A program made the translations under genes and the position numbers. 43,550 nt of DNA from Candidatus Kuenenia stuttgartensis (GTDB lineage Bacteria > Planctomycetota > Planctomycetia > Pirellulales > UBA1268): assembly GCA_945873085.1 (NCBI GenBank), contig CAMCCR010000006.1, positions 1 through 43,550 of the forward strand. Direction: 5' to 3'. Numbering within the stretch: position 1 is the stretch's first letter; every line of letters starts with the position of its first letter. Positions 7,845-16,072 of this stretch are shown one piece after another. Below the pieces are notes generated by a model, which was not told the DNA's origin, ran no database searches, and worked only from the letters and a program-made list of their open reading frames with translations.

Positions 7845-10797
7845 GATTGCTCTTCGAGCGACGGCTTTCGCCACTACTCTGCCCCCGCGGAGGCTCGCCG
7901 GCGTGGATCACTTCCTCGGCTGTGCCCGGCGGAAACAGGAATCCGTGGTCGTCGACCAGGTACTTCCCGCTGACGGCGCACGACAGGGGCTCCCGCTCCC
8001 GGCCATCCCCCCCACCGGCGGTTCGGCGAGCCGCGGTGGCAGCCACAATCAGGGAGAAATCCGCCTTAGAAGCGCCTTCATCTTCAGAAGTGCCTCCATC
8101 TGAGGCGTCCCCGTCGAGCGGCTCGAGCCCGAGGCGGGCGCGATCAGAAGCCAGCGGCCAGACCACCACCCCCATCACCACCCTCCCGAGCGACTCCGGA
8201 CGGGAGATGATTTCGGCATCGGCTACCAACCGGGAGGGGGGAGTGTTCATCGATACCAGCCCGCCAACGGCTTCGGGGGCGAACGCCACCACCGGTTCGA
8301 TCCCATGGGCCGTGCGGAATGCCGCGGCCGCCTGGCGGGCGATCACGTTCTCGCCACCGTCGCCGATCGGGATCACGATCACGTCCGGGAGCCGACCGAC
8401 CTGCTCTGGGGGGAGGGCCGCGATCGCGGCCACCTGCCCGATCCGCGCCAACCAGATCGTGGCCCGGAGACGCTTGAGTTCCTCGAGCATCGGCACGGCC
8501 GACAGCCCGGGGTCGATCGTGGTCGCCGCAATGCCGAGCAACGGCCCGCCACAGACACCGAGATCGAGGTGGAGCGGATCGGTGGGCACAAGCGACGACA
8601 CCATCCGGTCGTCGCGGCGCACCAGACAACCGGATTCAAACGCCTCGGCCGTGGCGGCAAGCGCTGCCCAGTCTGGCAGCCGACCATCCGCCCGGGCGCC
8701 CGCACCGTGGCCGCGCACCTCGTCGAGGGCCGCTTGCAGCGGCCTGGCATCGGCCGCGTGCCGCCGCAGCCAGGCAGCGATCTCCCGCTCGGCGCTGCGG
8801 GTCGTCAGCATCCGATCACGGATGCCGTGGGTGGTGAGTTCCTGGAGGGCGAAGCGGGCGTCTCGAGGGGAACTGCCGACGGGGAGCGGCCTGCCGAACC
8901 AGACCGTCAACGGCCGCCGCCAGCCCCCGCCGACCAGCCGCGGCCACTTCCGGAAAAACCGCCCCTCCGAAAAGGAGAGGACGCTCCCCCACATCCCGTC
9001 GATGTGGACCGGCACGATCGGCGCCTCGACGCGCCCCATCACCCAATCGAGCCCGCGTTTGAAGCCGAGAATCGGGCCAGTTCGGGAAATGCCCCCCTCG
9101 GAGAAGATCCCGACCGCGTCGCCGGCGGCGAGCCCTTCCTGCACCGAACGCAGGGCCTGCGCGATCGACTTCGGCCGGGGCTCGAAAAGGATGAACCGCC
9201 ACTGGCTGGAGAGCATTCTCAGGAACCGGCCGCGGATGTTCGGCCCGTAGACGAGCATCCGCAATGGCCGGGGCGTGGAGAGGACGAGCACGAATCCGTC
9301 GAGCCAAGAGAGGTGATTGGCCACGACGACGGCCGGGCCTGCGGCGGGGAGCCGATCGGCATGCCGGACGGAATATCGCCATCCGGCATGAACGAGCGAG
9401 GCAACGAACAACCGCAGCGTGGCGCGGGGGGCGCACCAGACGGCGGCGGCCACGGCCCCGAGCGAAAGGATCGCGAAGATCGCGAAGATTGCCCGAGCGG
9501 AGAGCATCGGCGGCCCTCCCGCCACGAGCGGCGCCCGCAGCCCACCGTAGGCGAGCGATGCCAGAAACATGCCACTGAAGAGGAGGAGGTTGGTCGCCCC
9601 GAGCACCCCCCCGAGCCGATCGGGCGGGCTCTTCGCCTGGATAAAGGTCTCCAGCGGCACATCAAACATCCCCGCCCCGAAGCCGAGGACCACCAGCCAT
9701 ACGAAGGGGATCCACGCCGCCACGCCGCCGGCCTCCACGAATCGGCCACCGATGCCGGCTAGCGCCACGAACGCCACACCCATGATCAAGCCACCGAGCG
9801 GCACAAATCCGAGATCGACGCGTGGATCGGCCCCTTCCGGCCGCGCGGCGAGCTTTCCGGTCACGATACTCCCCACCCCGATGCCGGCGACGAGGGCCAC
9901 AAGCAAGGGCACGACCTGCGCCTGCGACGCCGCTCCCGCCTCGCTGGCAAACTGATCGACGTTGGCCTGAGCCACGGCGCCGATCGCCCAGAAAAACACG
10001 ATGCCCGCAGCAGCGGCAGCCAGTTCGGGCTGGCGAACGAGAAGGCTCAGGTCGGTCCACGTCCGCGCCAGAGCGTTCCAGGCGGGGGGAGCATCGGGGG
10101 CCGCGGGGGCAAGGTGCGGCATGAACCCCGCCGCTGCCAGCCCCAGCAGTGCCGTGCCCCCAAGGAGCATCCCCGTTGGCCAGGCGCGCCCCCAGGCCGA
10201 GGCGGCGTCGAGCGCCGTCGCATCGGCCACCCAGTTTCCGGCGGCAGTCCCGGCGAGGACGGCGACGAGCGAAACGAGCGAAAACAGTCCGTTGGCAGAC
10301 GAGAGTCGCGACGGCGGGACGACCTCTGGAATCACGCCGACGATCGACGGCGTCATCAGCGCCGCCTGCGTGCCAATCGCCATCACCGCCCCGAGGAGCA
10401 GCCACAAGCCTGTCGGCAGCCCCAGCCACGCCTCACCCTCCCCCATGCCGAAGCCGAGCACGAGGGTTGCCGCCACGGCGATCAACACCTCGGCCGCTTT
10501 GCACCAGCGAATCACCGCTGTCTTCGATTGCCGATCAGCAAGAGATCCGGCCAGCCACGAGAAGAGCACGTAGGGGAGCGACAGCCCGACCAATCCGATC
10601 GTGAGCACGAGGCTGACGCGCCCCTCGTCGACAAGCTTCTTCCCCAGCCCGATCGCCAGCCACTTGATGGCGTGATCGTTGACGAGCGTCAGCGCGCGGA
10701 CGACCAGCAGCGCGGCGAATCCGCCCCTCCAGAGCGAGTTCCCCGCAGCATTCGGCGGAAGTGCGGAGGGGGTGAGGCTGGGGGATGGGCTATCCAC
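7837..10797 (-). CDS. MFS (LplT-like) transporter / PlsC acyltransferase fusion with degenerate adenylation tail
   Basis: The product has about 986 residues. The N-terminal 430 or so form a major-facilitator domain like LplT, the lysophospholipid flippase, with ten or more hydrophobic segments (for example LVLTIGLVGLSLPYVLFSWLAG). Next is a PlsC-type acyltransferase with NHLSWLDGF near residue 494 (the HX4D catalytic pair) and FSEGGISR near 565. The last 300 residues resemble the second half of an acyl-ACP synthetase: LKRLRATIWLA, GIEPVVAFAPEAVGGLVSMNTPP near 850, and GKYLVDDHGFLF. The nucleotide-binding signature and the N-terminal half of that domain are missing. Known Aas-like triple fusions re-acylate imported lysophospholipids, so a membrane phospholipid repair role is likely, with acyl activation lost or supplied elsewhere. 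Start: GTG at 10797; no ATG is available before the first membrane segment, and a TTG at 10953 would add 52 implausible residues. Confidence 0.88.
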   Translation of the reverse strand: MDSPSPSLTPSALPPNAAGNSLWRGGFAALLVVRALTLVNDHAIKWLAIGLGKKLVDEGRVSLVLTIGLVGLSLPYVLFSWLAGSLADRQSKTAVIRWCKAAEVLIAVAATLVLGFGMGEGEAWLGLPTGLWLLLGAVMAIGTQAALMTPSIVGVIPEVVPPSRLSSANGLFSLVSLVAVLAGTAAGNWVADATALDAASAWGRAWPTGMLLGGTALLGLAAAGFMPHLAPAAPDAPPAWNALARTWTDLSLLVRQPELAAAAAGIVFFWAIGAVAQANVDQFASEAGAASQAQVVPLLVALVAGIGVGSIVTGKLAARPEGADPRVDLGFVPLGGLIMGVAFVALAGIGGRFVEAGGVAAWIPFVWLVVLGFGAGMFDVPLETFIQAKSPPDRLGGVLGATNLLLFSGMFLASLAYGGLRAPLVAGGPPMLSARAIFAIFAILSLGAVAAAVWCAPRATLRLFVASLVHAGWRYSVRHADRLPAAGPAVVVANHLSWLDGFVLVLSTPRPLRMLVYGPNIRGRFLRMLSSQWRFILFEPRPKSIAQALRSVQEGLAAGDAVGIFSEGGISRTGPILGFKRGLDWVMGRVEAPIVPVHIDGMWGSVLSFSEGRFFRKWPRLVGGGWRRPLTVWFGRPLPVGSSPRDARFALQELTTHGIRDRMLTTRSAEREIAAWLRRHAADARPLQAALDEVRGHGAGARADGRLPDWAALAATAEAFESGCLVRRDDRMVSSLVPTDPLHLDLGVCGGPLLGIAATTIDPGLSAVPMLEELKRLRATIWLARIGQVAAIAALPPEQVGRLPDVIVIPIGDGGENVIARQAAAAFRTAHGIEPVVAFAPEAVGGLVSMNTPPSRLVADAEIISRPESLGRVVMGVVVWPLASDRARLGLEPLDGDASDGGTSEDEGASKADFSLIVAATAARRTAGGGDGREREPLSCAVSGKYLVDDHGFLFPPGTAEEVIHAGEPPRGQSSGESRRSKSNLG

Positions 10798-11009
10798 GGT
10801 GGTTGCTCGGAGTGACAGAGGGGGGGGCCAAACGCCCCGGTCCGGGCGTTTCCGACCCCCATCAGGGCGACGATCGCAACGAGGTGTCACACCCGACCAT
10901 TCCCGGGGCCGGCGGGCGGGCGGGCCCAGGCACAATCGGCTTTTCCCCCCCAATCAATCCGAGTGTCGCGGGGGGAACAGCAGCGGACCGGCGGCAGACT
11001 ACCAAAGGT

Positions 11010-11039
11010 TTGCAAACACCGTGACGAGCGACGTATTCT
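11010..11039 (+). promoter_or_regulatory. Sigma70-like promoter for the Ala/Pro/Tyr-rich secreted protein
   Basis: TTGCAA (11010-11015) and TATTCT (11034-11039) are 18 bp apart. The predicted transcript start near 11046 leaves about 44 bases before the ATG at 11090, but only 8 before the ATG at 11054, which favours the later start. The 290-bp divergent gap otherwise shows nothing I can name. Confidence 0.45.
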
Positions 11040-11089
11040 CGAACCGGGAAGGCATGAGGCTTTCCCGCACCCCTCCCAGGAACCCTCCG

Positions 11090-11764
11090 ATGACCGCCTC
11101 CCACACCTTTTCAGCGATGGTTTCCGGCCATTTCGGCGGGTTTTTCCTCGCGTCGGTGGTCGGCCTGCTCGGCACGGGCTGGGTGGGGTTTAGTGCTGCC
11201 GACGCCGTCGGCCAAACGATCGTCTACCGTCCGATCGTCACCGAGTTTGCCCCGGCGGCCGGTCCCTATGTCGCCAACTACAACCCGTCGGGCAACTATG
11301 CCGCCGTCTCGGCGTTCTCGCCGCCCGTGGCCGCTGGCGTCCCGATGGCTGCCATTTCGACTCCGCTCACTGCGATCGTGCCTTCGAGTTCGGTCGCTCT
11401 CACCAGCTACTCTGTTCCCGCGATGACCACCGTTGCCCGTCCGGTCACCGCGTACTACGCCCCCTCGTATGCCGGTGCCCCGACCTTTGCCGCCGCACCA
11501 ATGTACGCCGCTGCACCGACCGTCGTCGGCTATGCCCCGAGTGCTCAACTGATGTCGCCTGTGTCTGGGCCGGTGGCGGTGACGTCTTATTACGCCCCGG
11601 CCTCCACGGCCAATTATGCCCCGACGATGGTCTACGCAGCCGCTCCGGTGGCGGTGGCTCAGCCGGTGCAGATGGTCCCCACGGCCGTGGCCGTCCCCCT
11701 CTATCGCCGGGGCCCGTTCGGTGGTCTGCGGCCGGTCCGCGGCGCCTACTGGCCGGCCTACTGA
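11090..11764 (+). CDS. Secreted Ala/Pro/Tyr-rich low-complexity protein
   Basis: The product is 224 residues from the ATG at 11090, which has AGGA about 8 bases upstream; an in-frame ATG at 11054 would add 12 residues. A hydrophobic signal segment (FGGFFLASVVGLLGTGWVGF) is followed by a mature part made of loosely repeated Ala-Pro-Tyr units such as YYAPSYAGAP, MYAAAPTVVGYAPSA and NYAPTMVYAAAP, ending in a basic Gly/Tyr tail (RRGPFGGLRPVRGAYWPAY). There is no enzyme motif. It looks like a cell-surface or matrix-associated structural protein, common in planctomycetes, but this is inference from composition. It precedes the carotenoid operon by about 215 bp with a separate promoter between them. 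Confidence 0.8.
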   Translation: MTASHTFSAMVSGHFGGFFLASVVGLLGTGWVGFSAADAVGQTIVYRPIVTEFAPAAGPYVANYNPSGNYAAVSAFSPPVAAGVPMAAISTPLTAIVPSSSVALTSYSVPAMTTVARPVTAYYAPSYAGAPTFAAAPMYAAAPTVVGYAPSAQLMSPVSGPVAVTSYYAPASTANYAPTMVYAAAPVAVAQPVQMVPTAVAVPLYRRGPFGGLRPVRGAYWPAY

Positions 11765-11821
11765 TCGCCGACGGCCCTCTTGTGAGCGATGCTGGCACGG
11801 CCTGCCCCTGCTCGGCCGCGG

Positions 11822-11830
11822 TGCTATAGT
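11822..11830 (+). promoter_or_regulatory. Extended -10 promoter of the carotenoid operon
   Basis: TGCTATAGT at 11822-11830 is an extended -10 element (TGn followed by TATAGT, 5 of 6 to consensus). No good -35 is visible 17 bp upstream, which extended -10 promoters can tolerate. The predicted start near 11837 gives a leader of about 145 bases before the ATG at 11981. Confidence 0.5.
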
Positions 11831-11832
11831 AC

Positions 11833-11870
11833 CGACGCCCGCGGGTTCGACGCCCGCGGGTTCGACGCCC
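11833..11870. repeat. 15-bp tandem repeat in the carotenoid operon leader
   Basis: CGACGCCCGCGGGTT occurs twice head to tail at 11833-11847 and 11848-11862, followed by the first 8 bases of a third copy. Each full unit contains the palindrome CCCGCGGG (11838-11845, 11853-11860). It lies immediately after the predicted -10, where a repressor or an RNA structure could act. Confidence 0.8.
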
Positions 11871-11942
11871 CAAGCGGTCGCGGCCCGATGGCTGTGGCCT
11901 GTGATGGCCCGCTGCCCCTCTGGCAGGTCGGGCAAGGCACGG

Positions 11943-11968
11943 TCGTCATGTTCGTCATGTTCGTCATG
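11943..11968. repeat. 9-bp tandem repeat carrying in-frame ATGs
   Basis: TTCGTCATG is repeated nearly three times (first copy lacks its first T). Because the unit is 9 bp, each ATG (11948, 11957, 11966) is in frame with the desaturase ATG at 11981, encoding an FVM repeat if translated. Confidence 0.8.
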
Positions 11969-11980
11969 GACAACGCTCGG

Positions 11981-13528
11981 ATGGCAAAGACAGTCAACAT
12001 CATTGGGGCGGGCCCGGGCGGACTGGGCTGCGCCATGCTGCTCGCTTCCGCTGGCGTCCGGGTGCGGATCCTCGAACGCCTTCCCTTTCCTGGCGGACGT
12101 ACGAGTACGATCTCGACCCCCGAGGGCTACCGCTTCGACCTCGGCCCGACGTTTTTCCTCTACCCGAGAGTCCTCGACGACATCTTCACCGCCTGCGGAC
12201 GCGACCTCCGGCGGGAGGTTGATCTCGTCCCGCTCGATCCCCAGTACCGGCTCGTGTTTGGCGCCGGCGGGGAACTTCTCGCCACCCCCGACATCGCGAG
12301 GATGGAGGCCGAGGTCGCCCGACTGGCGCCGGGAGATGCCGGGGCCTTCACCCGCTTCATGAACGCGACGCGGGAGAAGTTCGTCCGCTTCGCCCCGTTC
12401 TTGGAGCAGCCGTTCGAAAGCTGGCGTGATCTGGTCAACCCCGATCTGATCAAGCTCATGCCGCTGCTCAAGCCGTGGCGGAGCCTCGACGCGGAACTGG
12501 GGAGCTTCTTCAAGGACGAGCGGATCCGGCTGGCCTTCACGTTCCAGTCGAAATATCTCGGCATGTCCCCGTTCCGGTGCCCCAGCCTGTTCTCGATCCT
12601 CTCGTTCCTCGAGTACGAGCATGGGGTCTTTCATCCGATCGGCGGGTGTGGGGCCGTTTCGAATGCGATGGCGCGGATCGCCCAGGAGATGGGGGTGGAG
12701 ATCCACTACTCCGAGCCGGTTGAATCGCTCCGATTCGAGGGGCGACGGATCGCCGCCGTCCAGACGGGGAAGGATGTCTACGAGGCCGATGCCACGGTCA
12801 TCAACGCCGACTTCGCCCGCTCGATGACGCGGCTGGTGCCCGACCGACTGCGCCGTCGCTGGAGCGACCGTCGGATCGCCACGAAGCGGTTCTCCTGCTC
12901 GACGTTCATGCTCTACCTCGGCATCGAGGGACAGTACGACGTGCCCCACCACACGATCTACCTCTCGGCAAACTACCGCGACAATCTCGCCGACATCGAG
13001 ACGCGCCACGCCCTCGGGCCCGATCCGTCGATGTATGTCCAAAACGCCACCGTTACCGATCCCTCCCTCGCCCCCGCTGGCCACAGCACGCTCTATCTGC
13101 TGATTCCGGTGACCCATCGCCACCCCAACGTCGATTGGCGTCGCGAAGCCCCCCGCTATCGCGAAGTGGCCCTCGATCAACTCGAGCGGATGGGGATCCA
13201 CGGTGTCCGGGAGCGGATCCGCTACGAAAAGATGATCACGCCGGACGACTGGCAGGACGACTACGAGATCTACCGTGGGGCGACGTTCAACCTCTCGCAC
13301 GACCTCGGTCAGATGCTCCACAAGCGTCCGCACAACCGCTTCGAGGATCTCGAGGGGGTGTATCTCGTCGGCGGTGGTACCCATCCCGGGAGTGGCTTGC
13401 CGGTGATCTATTCTTCCGCCCGGATCACGAGCGATCTGCTCCTCGATGACCTCGGTCTCGAGGCCCTCCCGCCGGTGTCGCCGGTGACCCAAGGCCGTGG
13501 TCGCCCCCGGGCACCGGCCGCCGTCTAG
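11981..13528 (+). CDS. CrtI/CrtN-family carotenoid desaturase or oxidase (first of two)
   Basis: This FAD-dependent amine-oxidase-fold enzyme, 515 residues from the ATG at 11981, probably dehydrogenates a linear isoprenoid such as squalene, dehydrosqualene or phytoene at the membrane. Seen: dinucleotide motif GAGPGG (9-14), an acidic FAD-ribose residue at the end of the second strand (ILERLPFPGGRTSTI), the substrate-channel block FQSKYLGMSPFRCPSLFSIL and the C-terminal FAD motif GVYLVGGGTHPGSGLPVIYSSA, all as in bacterial carotene desaturases. Start choice is uncertain: in-frame ATGs at 11888, 11948, 11957 and 11966 precede it, none with a strong ribosome site. The pairing with a second family member, an acyltransferase and a CrtQ-like glycosyltransferase suggests CrtN/CrtP-type roles. 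Which one desaturates and which oxidises cannot be told by eye. Confidence 0.88.
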   Translation: MAKTVNIIGAGPGGLGCAMLLASAGVRVRILERLPFPGGRTSTISTPEGYRFDLGPTFFLYPRVLDDIFTACGRDLRREVDLVPLDPQYRLVFGAGGELLATPDIARMEAEVARLAPGDAGAFTRFMNATREKFVRFAPFLEQPFESWRDLVNPDLIKLMPLLKPWRSLDAELGSFFKDERIRLAFTFQSKYLGMSPFRCPSLFSILSFLEYEHGVFHPIGGCGAVSNAMARIAQEMGVEIHYSEPVESLRFEGRRIAAVQTGKDVYEADATVINADFARSMTRLVPDRLRRRWSDRRIATKRFSCSTFMLYLGIEGQYDVPHHTIYLSANYRDNLADIETRHALGPDPSMYVQNATVTDPSLAPAGHSTLYLLIPVTHRHPNVDWRREAPRYREVALDQLERMGIHGVRERIRYEKMITPDDWQDDYEIYRGATFNLSHDLGQMLHKRPHNRFEDLEGVYLVGGGTHPGSGLPVIYSSARITSDLLLDDLGLEALPPVSPVTQGRGRPRAPAAV

Positions 13529-13629
13529 GCCTCGAGCTGCGAAGTTTCCTCACCGTCCCCCGATCGAATGCCGCCGAAAACTGAGCCCGTCATAAGCCAA
13601 CTGCCGGCGAGAGCCGCGCTGAGGAAGGG

Positions 13630-15198
13630 ATGATGCAAACCGTCAAGGAACAGAATCGGGTGGTCGTGATCGGGGCTGGCCTCGGTGGCTTGGCTGCCGC
13701 GTGCACGCTGGCCGCCCGTGGCTACGCGGTGACGCTGTGCGACAAGAACCCCTGGGTCGGCGGAAAGGCCGCGATCCTTTCGGAGCAGGGTTACCGCTTC
13801 GACATGGGGCCGACGATCCTCACGATCCCGGACGTCCTCAGGCGGATCTTCGCCGAGGCCGGGCGTGATCTTGACCAAGCGCTGGACTTGGTCCGGCTCG
13901 ACCCGCAATGGCGGAGCTTCTTCACCGACGGCTCGACGCTCGATCTGTGCGCCGACGTGCCGCAGATGCAGGCGACGCTCGACCGCTACGCGCCGGGGAG
14001 CGGGGCAGGGGATGGGTACGGGCGTTTCATGGAACTCTCGAAACGTCTCCACCGCATCTCCGACGAATTCTTCTTTTGGCGACCGGTCGGCGGGCTCGCC
14101 GATATGTTCGACCCGCGGCGGAGCTTCAATGTCGGCATGCTCCGTGAGGTCATGGGGATGCGGCCGGGCCACACGGTGGCCGGCACCGTGCGGGCCCACG
14201 TTCCCGATGCCCGTGCCGCCCAGATGTTCGATCACTTCACGCAGTATGTGGGGAGCTGCCCCGAGTCGTCGCCGGCCGTCCTCTGCGGCATTGCCAACAT
14301 GCAGTCCCGCGACGGCGTCTGGTATCCGCGTGGGGGCACCGGCGCGGTGCCGAGGGCTCTGGCCTCACTCGCGGTCGATCTCGGCGTCGACATCCGCACC
14401 CGCACTGCCGTCAGCCGGATCATCGTCGAGAAGGGGAAGGTGCGGGGCGTCGTCACGGAGCAGGGGGAGACGATCCCGGCGGCCGTCGTCGTCAGCAATT
14501 CCGACAGCGTTCGCACCCACCGCGAACTCGTCGATGGCGCACCTGCCGCGAAGTTCCTCAGGCGGCGGAAGTACGAACCGGCCTGCTCGGGCGTTGTCCT
14601 CTATCTCGGCCTCGACCGCCGTTACGAACAACTCCTCCACCACAACTTCGTCTTCTCGGCCGACCCGCACGAGGAGTTCGACTTCATCTACCGCAAGGGG
14701 GAGCCGGCGCCCGATCCGACCTGCTACCTCTGCGCTCCGGCCGTCACCGAGCCCGAAGTGGCGCCGCCCGGCGGGGAGGCCCTCTACGTCCTGGTGCACA
14801 CGCCATACCTCCGTCCGCACCACGACTGGTCGAAGATGTTCGCCCCCTACCGGAAGCGGATCATCGAGAAACTCGTCTCCACTGCCGGGCTCGAAGATCT
14901 CGAGAAGCACATCGTCGTCGAGCGATTCCTCACGCCGCAGGACATCAACGACCGCTACCACGTCCTCGACGGCGCGATCTACGGGCTGGCAAGTCACGGG
15001 CGATTCCTCGGGGCGTTCAAGCCCTCAAACCGGTCCCCCGACATCGAGGGGCTCTATCTTGCCGGGGGCTCGTCCCACCCGGGGCCAGGGATGCCGATGG
15101 TGATGATGTCGGGCTGGATCGCGGCCGACACCGTCGACAAGGATCGTCTCATCGAGCCCACCGGCCCTGTGTCATCCCCGGCCCCCTGCGCGGTGTGA
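13630..15198 (+). CDS. CrtI/CrtN/CrtP-family carotenoid desaturase or oxygenase (second of two)
   Basis: A 522-residue paralogue of the preceding enzyme. It has GAGLGG (15-20), the block YRFDMGPTILTIPDVL, which is the substrate-binding signature of phytoene and diapophytoene desaturases, and the C-terminal GLYLAGGSSHPGPGMPMVMMSGWIAAD. Two adjacent ATGs (13630 and 13633) sit directly after GAGGAAGGG, so it has a strong ribosome site. The gap to the previous gene is 101 bp, and the next gene begins 19 bp on. In staphyloxanthin-type pathways one member (CrtN) desaturates and the other (CrtP) oxidises the terminal methyl, so this pair could make a diapocarotenoid aldehyde or acid. No phytoene, dehydrosqualene or squalene synthase is in the window. 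Confidence 0.9.
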   Translation: MMQTVKEQNRVVVIGAGLGGLAAACTLAARGYAVTLCDKNPWVGGKAAILSEQGYRFDMGPTILTIPDVLRRIFAEAGRDLDQALDLVRLDPQWRSFFTDGSTLDLCADVPQMQATLDRYAPGSGAGDGYGRFMELSKRLHRISDEFFFWRPVGGLADMFDPRRSFNVGMLREVMGMRPGHTVAGTVRAHVPDARAAQMFDHFTQYVGSCPESSPAVLCGIANMQSRDGVWYPRGGTGAVPRALASLAVDLGVDIRTRTAVSRIIVEKGKVRGVVTEQGETIPAAVVVSNSDSVRTHRELVDGAPAAKFLRRRKYEPACSGVVLYLGLDRRYEQLLHHNFVFSADPHEEFDFIYRKGEPAPDPTCYLCAPAVTEPEVAPPGGEALYVLVHTPYLRPHHDWSKMFAPYRKRIIEKLVSTAGLEDLEKHIVVERFLTPQDINDRYHVLDGAIYGLASHGRFLGAFKPSNRSPDIEGLYLAGGSSHPGPGMPMVMMSGWIAADTVDKDRLIEPTGPVSSPAPCAV

Positions 15199-15217
15199 GT
15201 GGCGCCCGGAGGCACCC

Positions 15218-16072
15218 GTGAAGAGCGACGCCGCGGCCCCCCGGGACCACGAGGGGCGGGAGCAACTTCCGCCGTTCTCGCGGATGCTGTACCACTGGTT
15301 TATGGTCTACGTTCGGCGGTCGATGCGGCGCCAGTTCCACGCCCTACGTCTGCTGCGCGGAGTTGGCGAACAGCCCGACGCCCCCGATCTCGCCGGGCAA
15401 CCGGTGATCGTCTACACGAACCACCCCGGCTGGTGGGATCCCCTCATGTTCTTCACCGTGGCCCAGGAACTCTGGCCGGGACGGCTCAACTACGGGCCGA
15501 TCGACGCTGCAGCGCTCGGCAAGTACCGGTTCCTCGAACGGATCGGGCTGGTCGGCATCGAGCCAGGCACGCGCCGCGGCGCCGCCCGATTCCTCCGGAT
15601 CGCCCGGGCGGCCGGCCGGCGCCCCGACGTCATCTTCTGGGTGACGGCCCAGGGGGCGTTCGCCGACCCACGGGAGCGTCCGATGGTGATCCGCCCGGGC
15701 GTCGGGCACGCTGCCCAAGGCAACGAGCGGGGAGTGATCGTGCCGATGGCGGTCGAGTATCCGTTCTGGAACGAGCGGTTGCCCGAGGCGCTGGTGGCCT
15801 TCGGTGAACCGATGCCGATGGGCCCGGGCAGCGGCCTCGACGCCCATGCCTGGAACGCCCTCCTGGCAACACGACTCGAGGCGACCCAGGATCGCTTGGC
15901 CCACGCCGCCAGACGTCGCGACCCGGCCCCGTTCCGCACGCTCCTCACCGGGGATGTCGGCGTGGGGGGGGTCTATGACCTCAGCCGCCGCTTCCGCGCC
16001 TGGCTGAAGGGGGAGCGGTTCGATCCCTCGCACGGTGGCGTTTCATCGATCTCCCCGGAGCCGCGACGATGA
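15218..16072 (+). CDS. PlsC-like acyltransferase of the carotenoid operon
   Basis: The 284-residue product has the acyltransferase HX4D pair, His69 and Asp74, in TNHPGWWDP. The usual FPEGTRS block is replaced by FWVTAQGAFADPRERP, so the Glu-Gly pair is Gln-Gly here; the following RPGVGHAA corresponds to the Gly-rich part of motif III and IV. Start is a GTG at 15218 with GGAGG 5 bases upstream. It overlaps the glycosyltransferase start by 4 bp (ATGA), giving tight coupling. It probably esterifies a sugar hydroxyl of a glycosylated carotenoid, the final step in staphyloxanthin-like pigments. A general lysophospholipid role is the alternative. The Staphylococcus enzyme for that step (CrtO) is a different family, so this would be an analogue. 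Confidence 0.85.
   Translation: MKSDAAAPRDHEGREQLPPFSRMLYHWFMVYVRRSMRRQFHALRLLRGVGEQPDAPDLAGQPVIVYTNHPGWWDPLMFFTVAQELWPGRLNYGPIDAAALGKYRFLERIGLVGIEPGTRRGAARFLRIARAAGRRPDVIFWVTAQGAFADPRERPMVIRPGVGHAAQGNERGVIVPMAVEYPFWNERLPEALVAFGEPMPMGPGSGLDAHAWNALLATRLEATQDRLAHAARRRDPAPFRTLLTGDVGVGGVYDLSRRFRAWLKGERFDPSHGGVSSISPEPRR

Noticed and set aside
11789-11810. TGGCAC-containing stretch resembling a sigma54 promoter before the carotenoid operon
   Set aside because: TGGCAC is present, but the GC of the -12 element falls two bases too close, so spacing is wrong.
11111-13492. Open frame of 793 codons on the minus strand
   Set aside because: Antisense to the Ala/Pro/Tyr-rich protein and the first desaturase; His/Arg/Asp-rich composition typical of a shadow frame.
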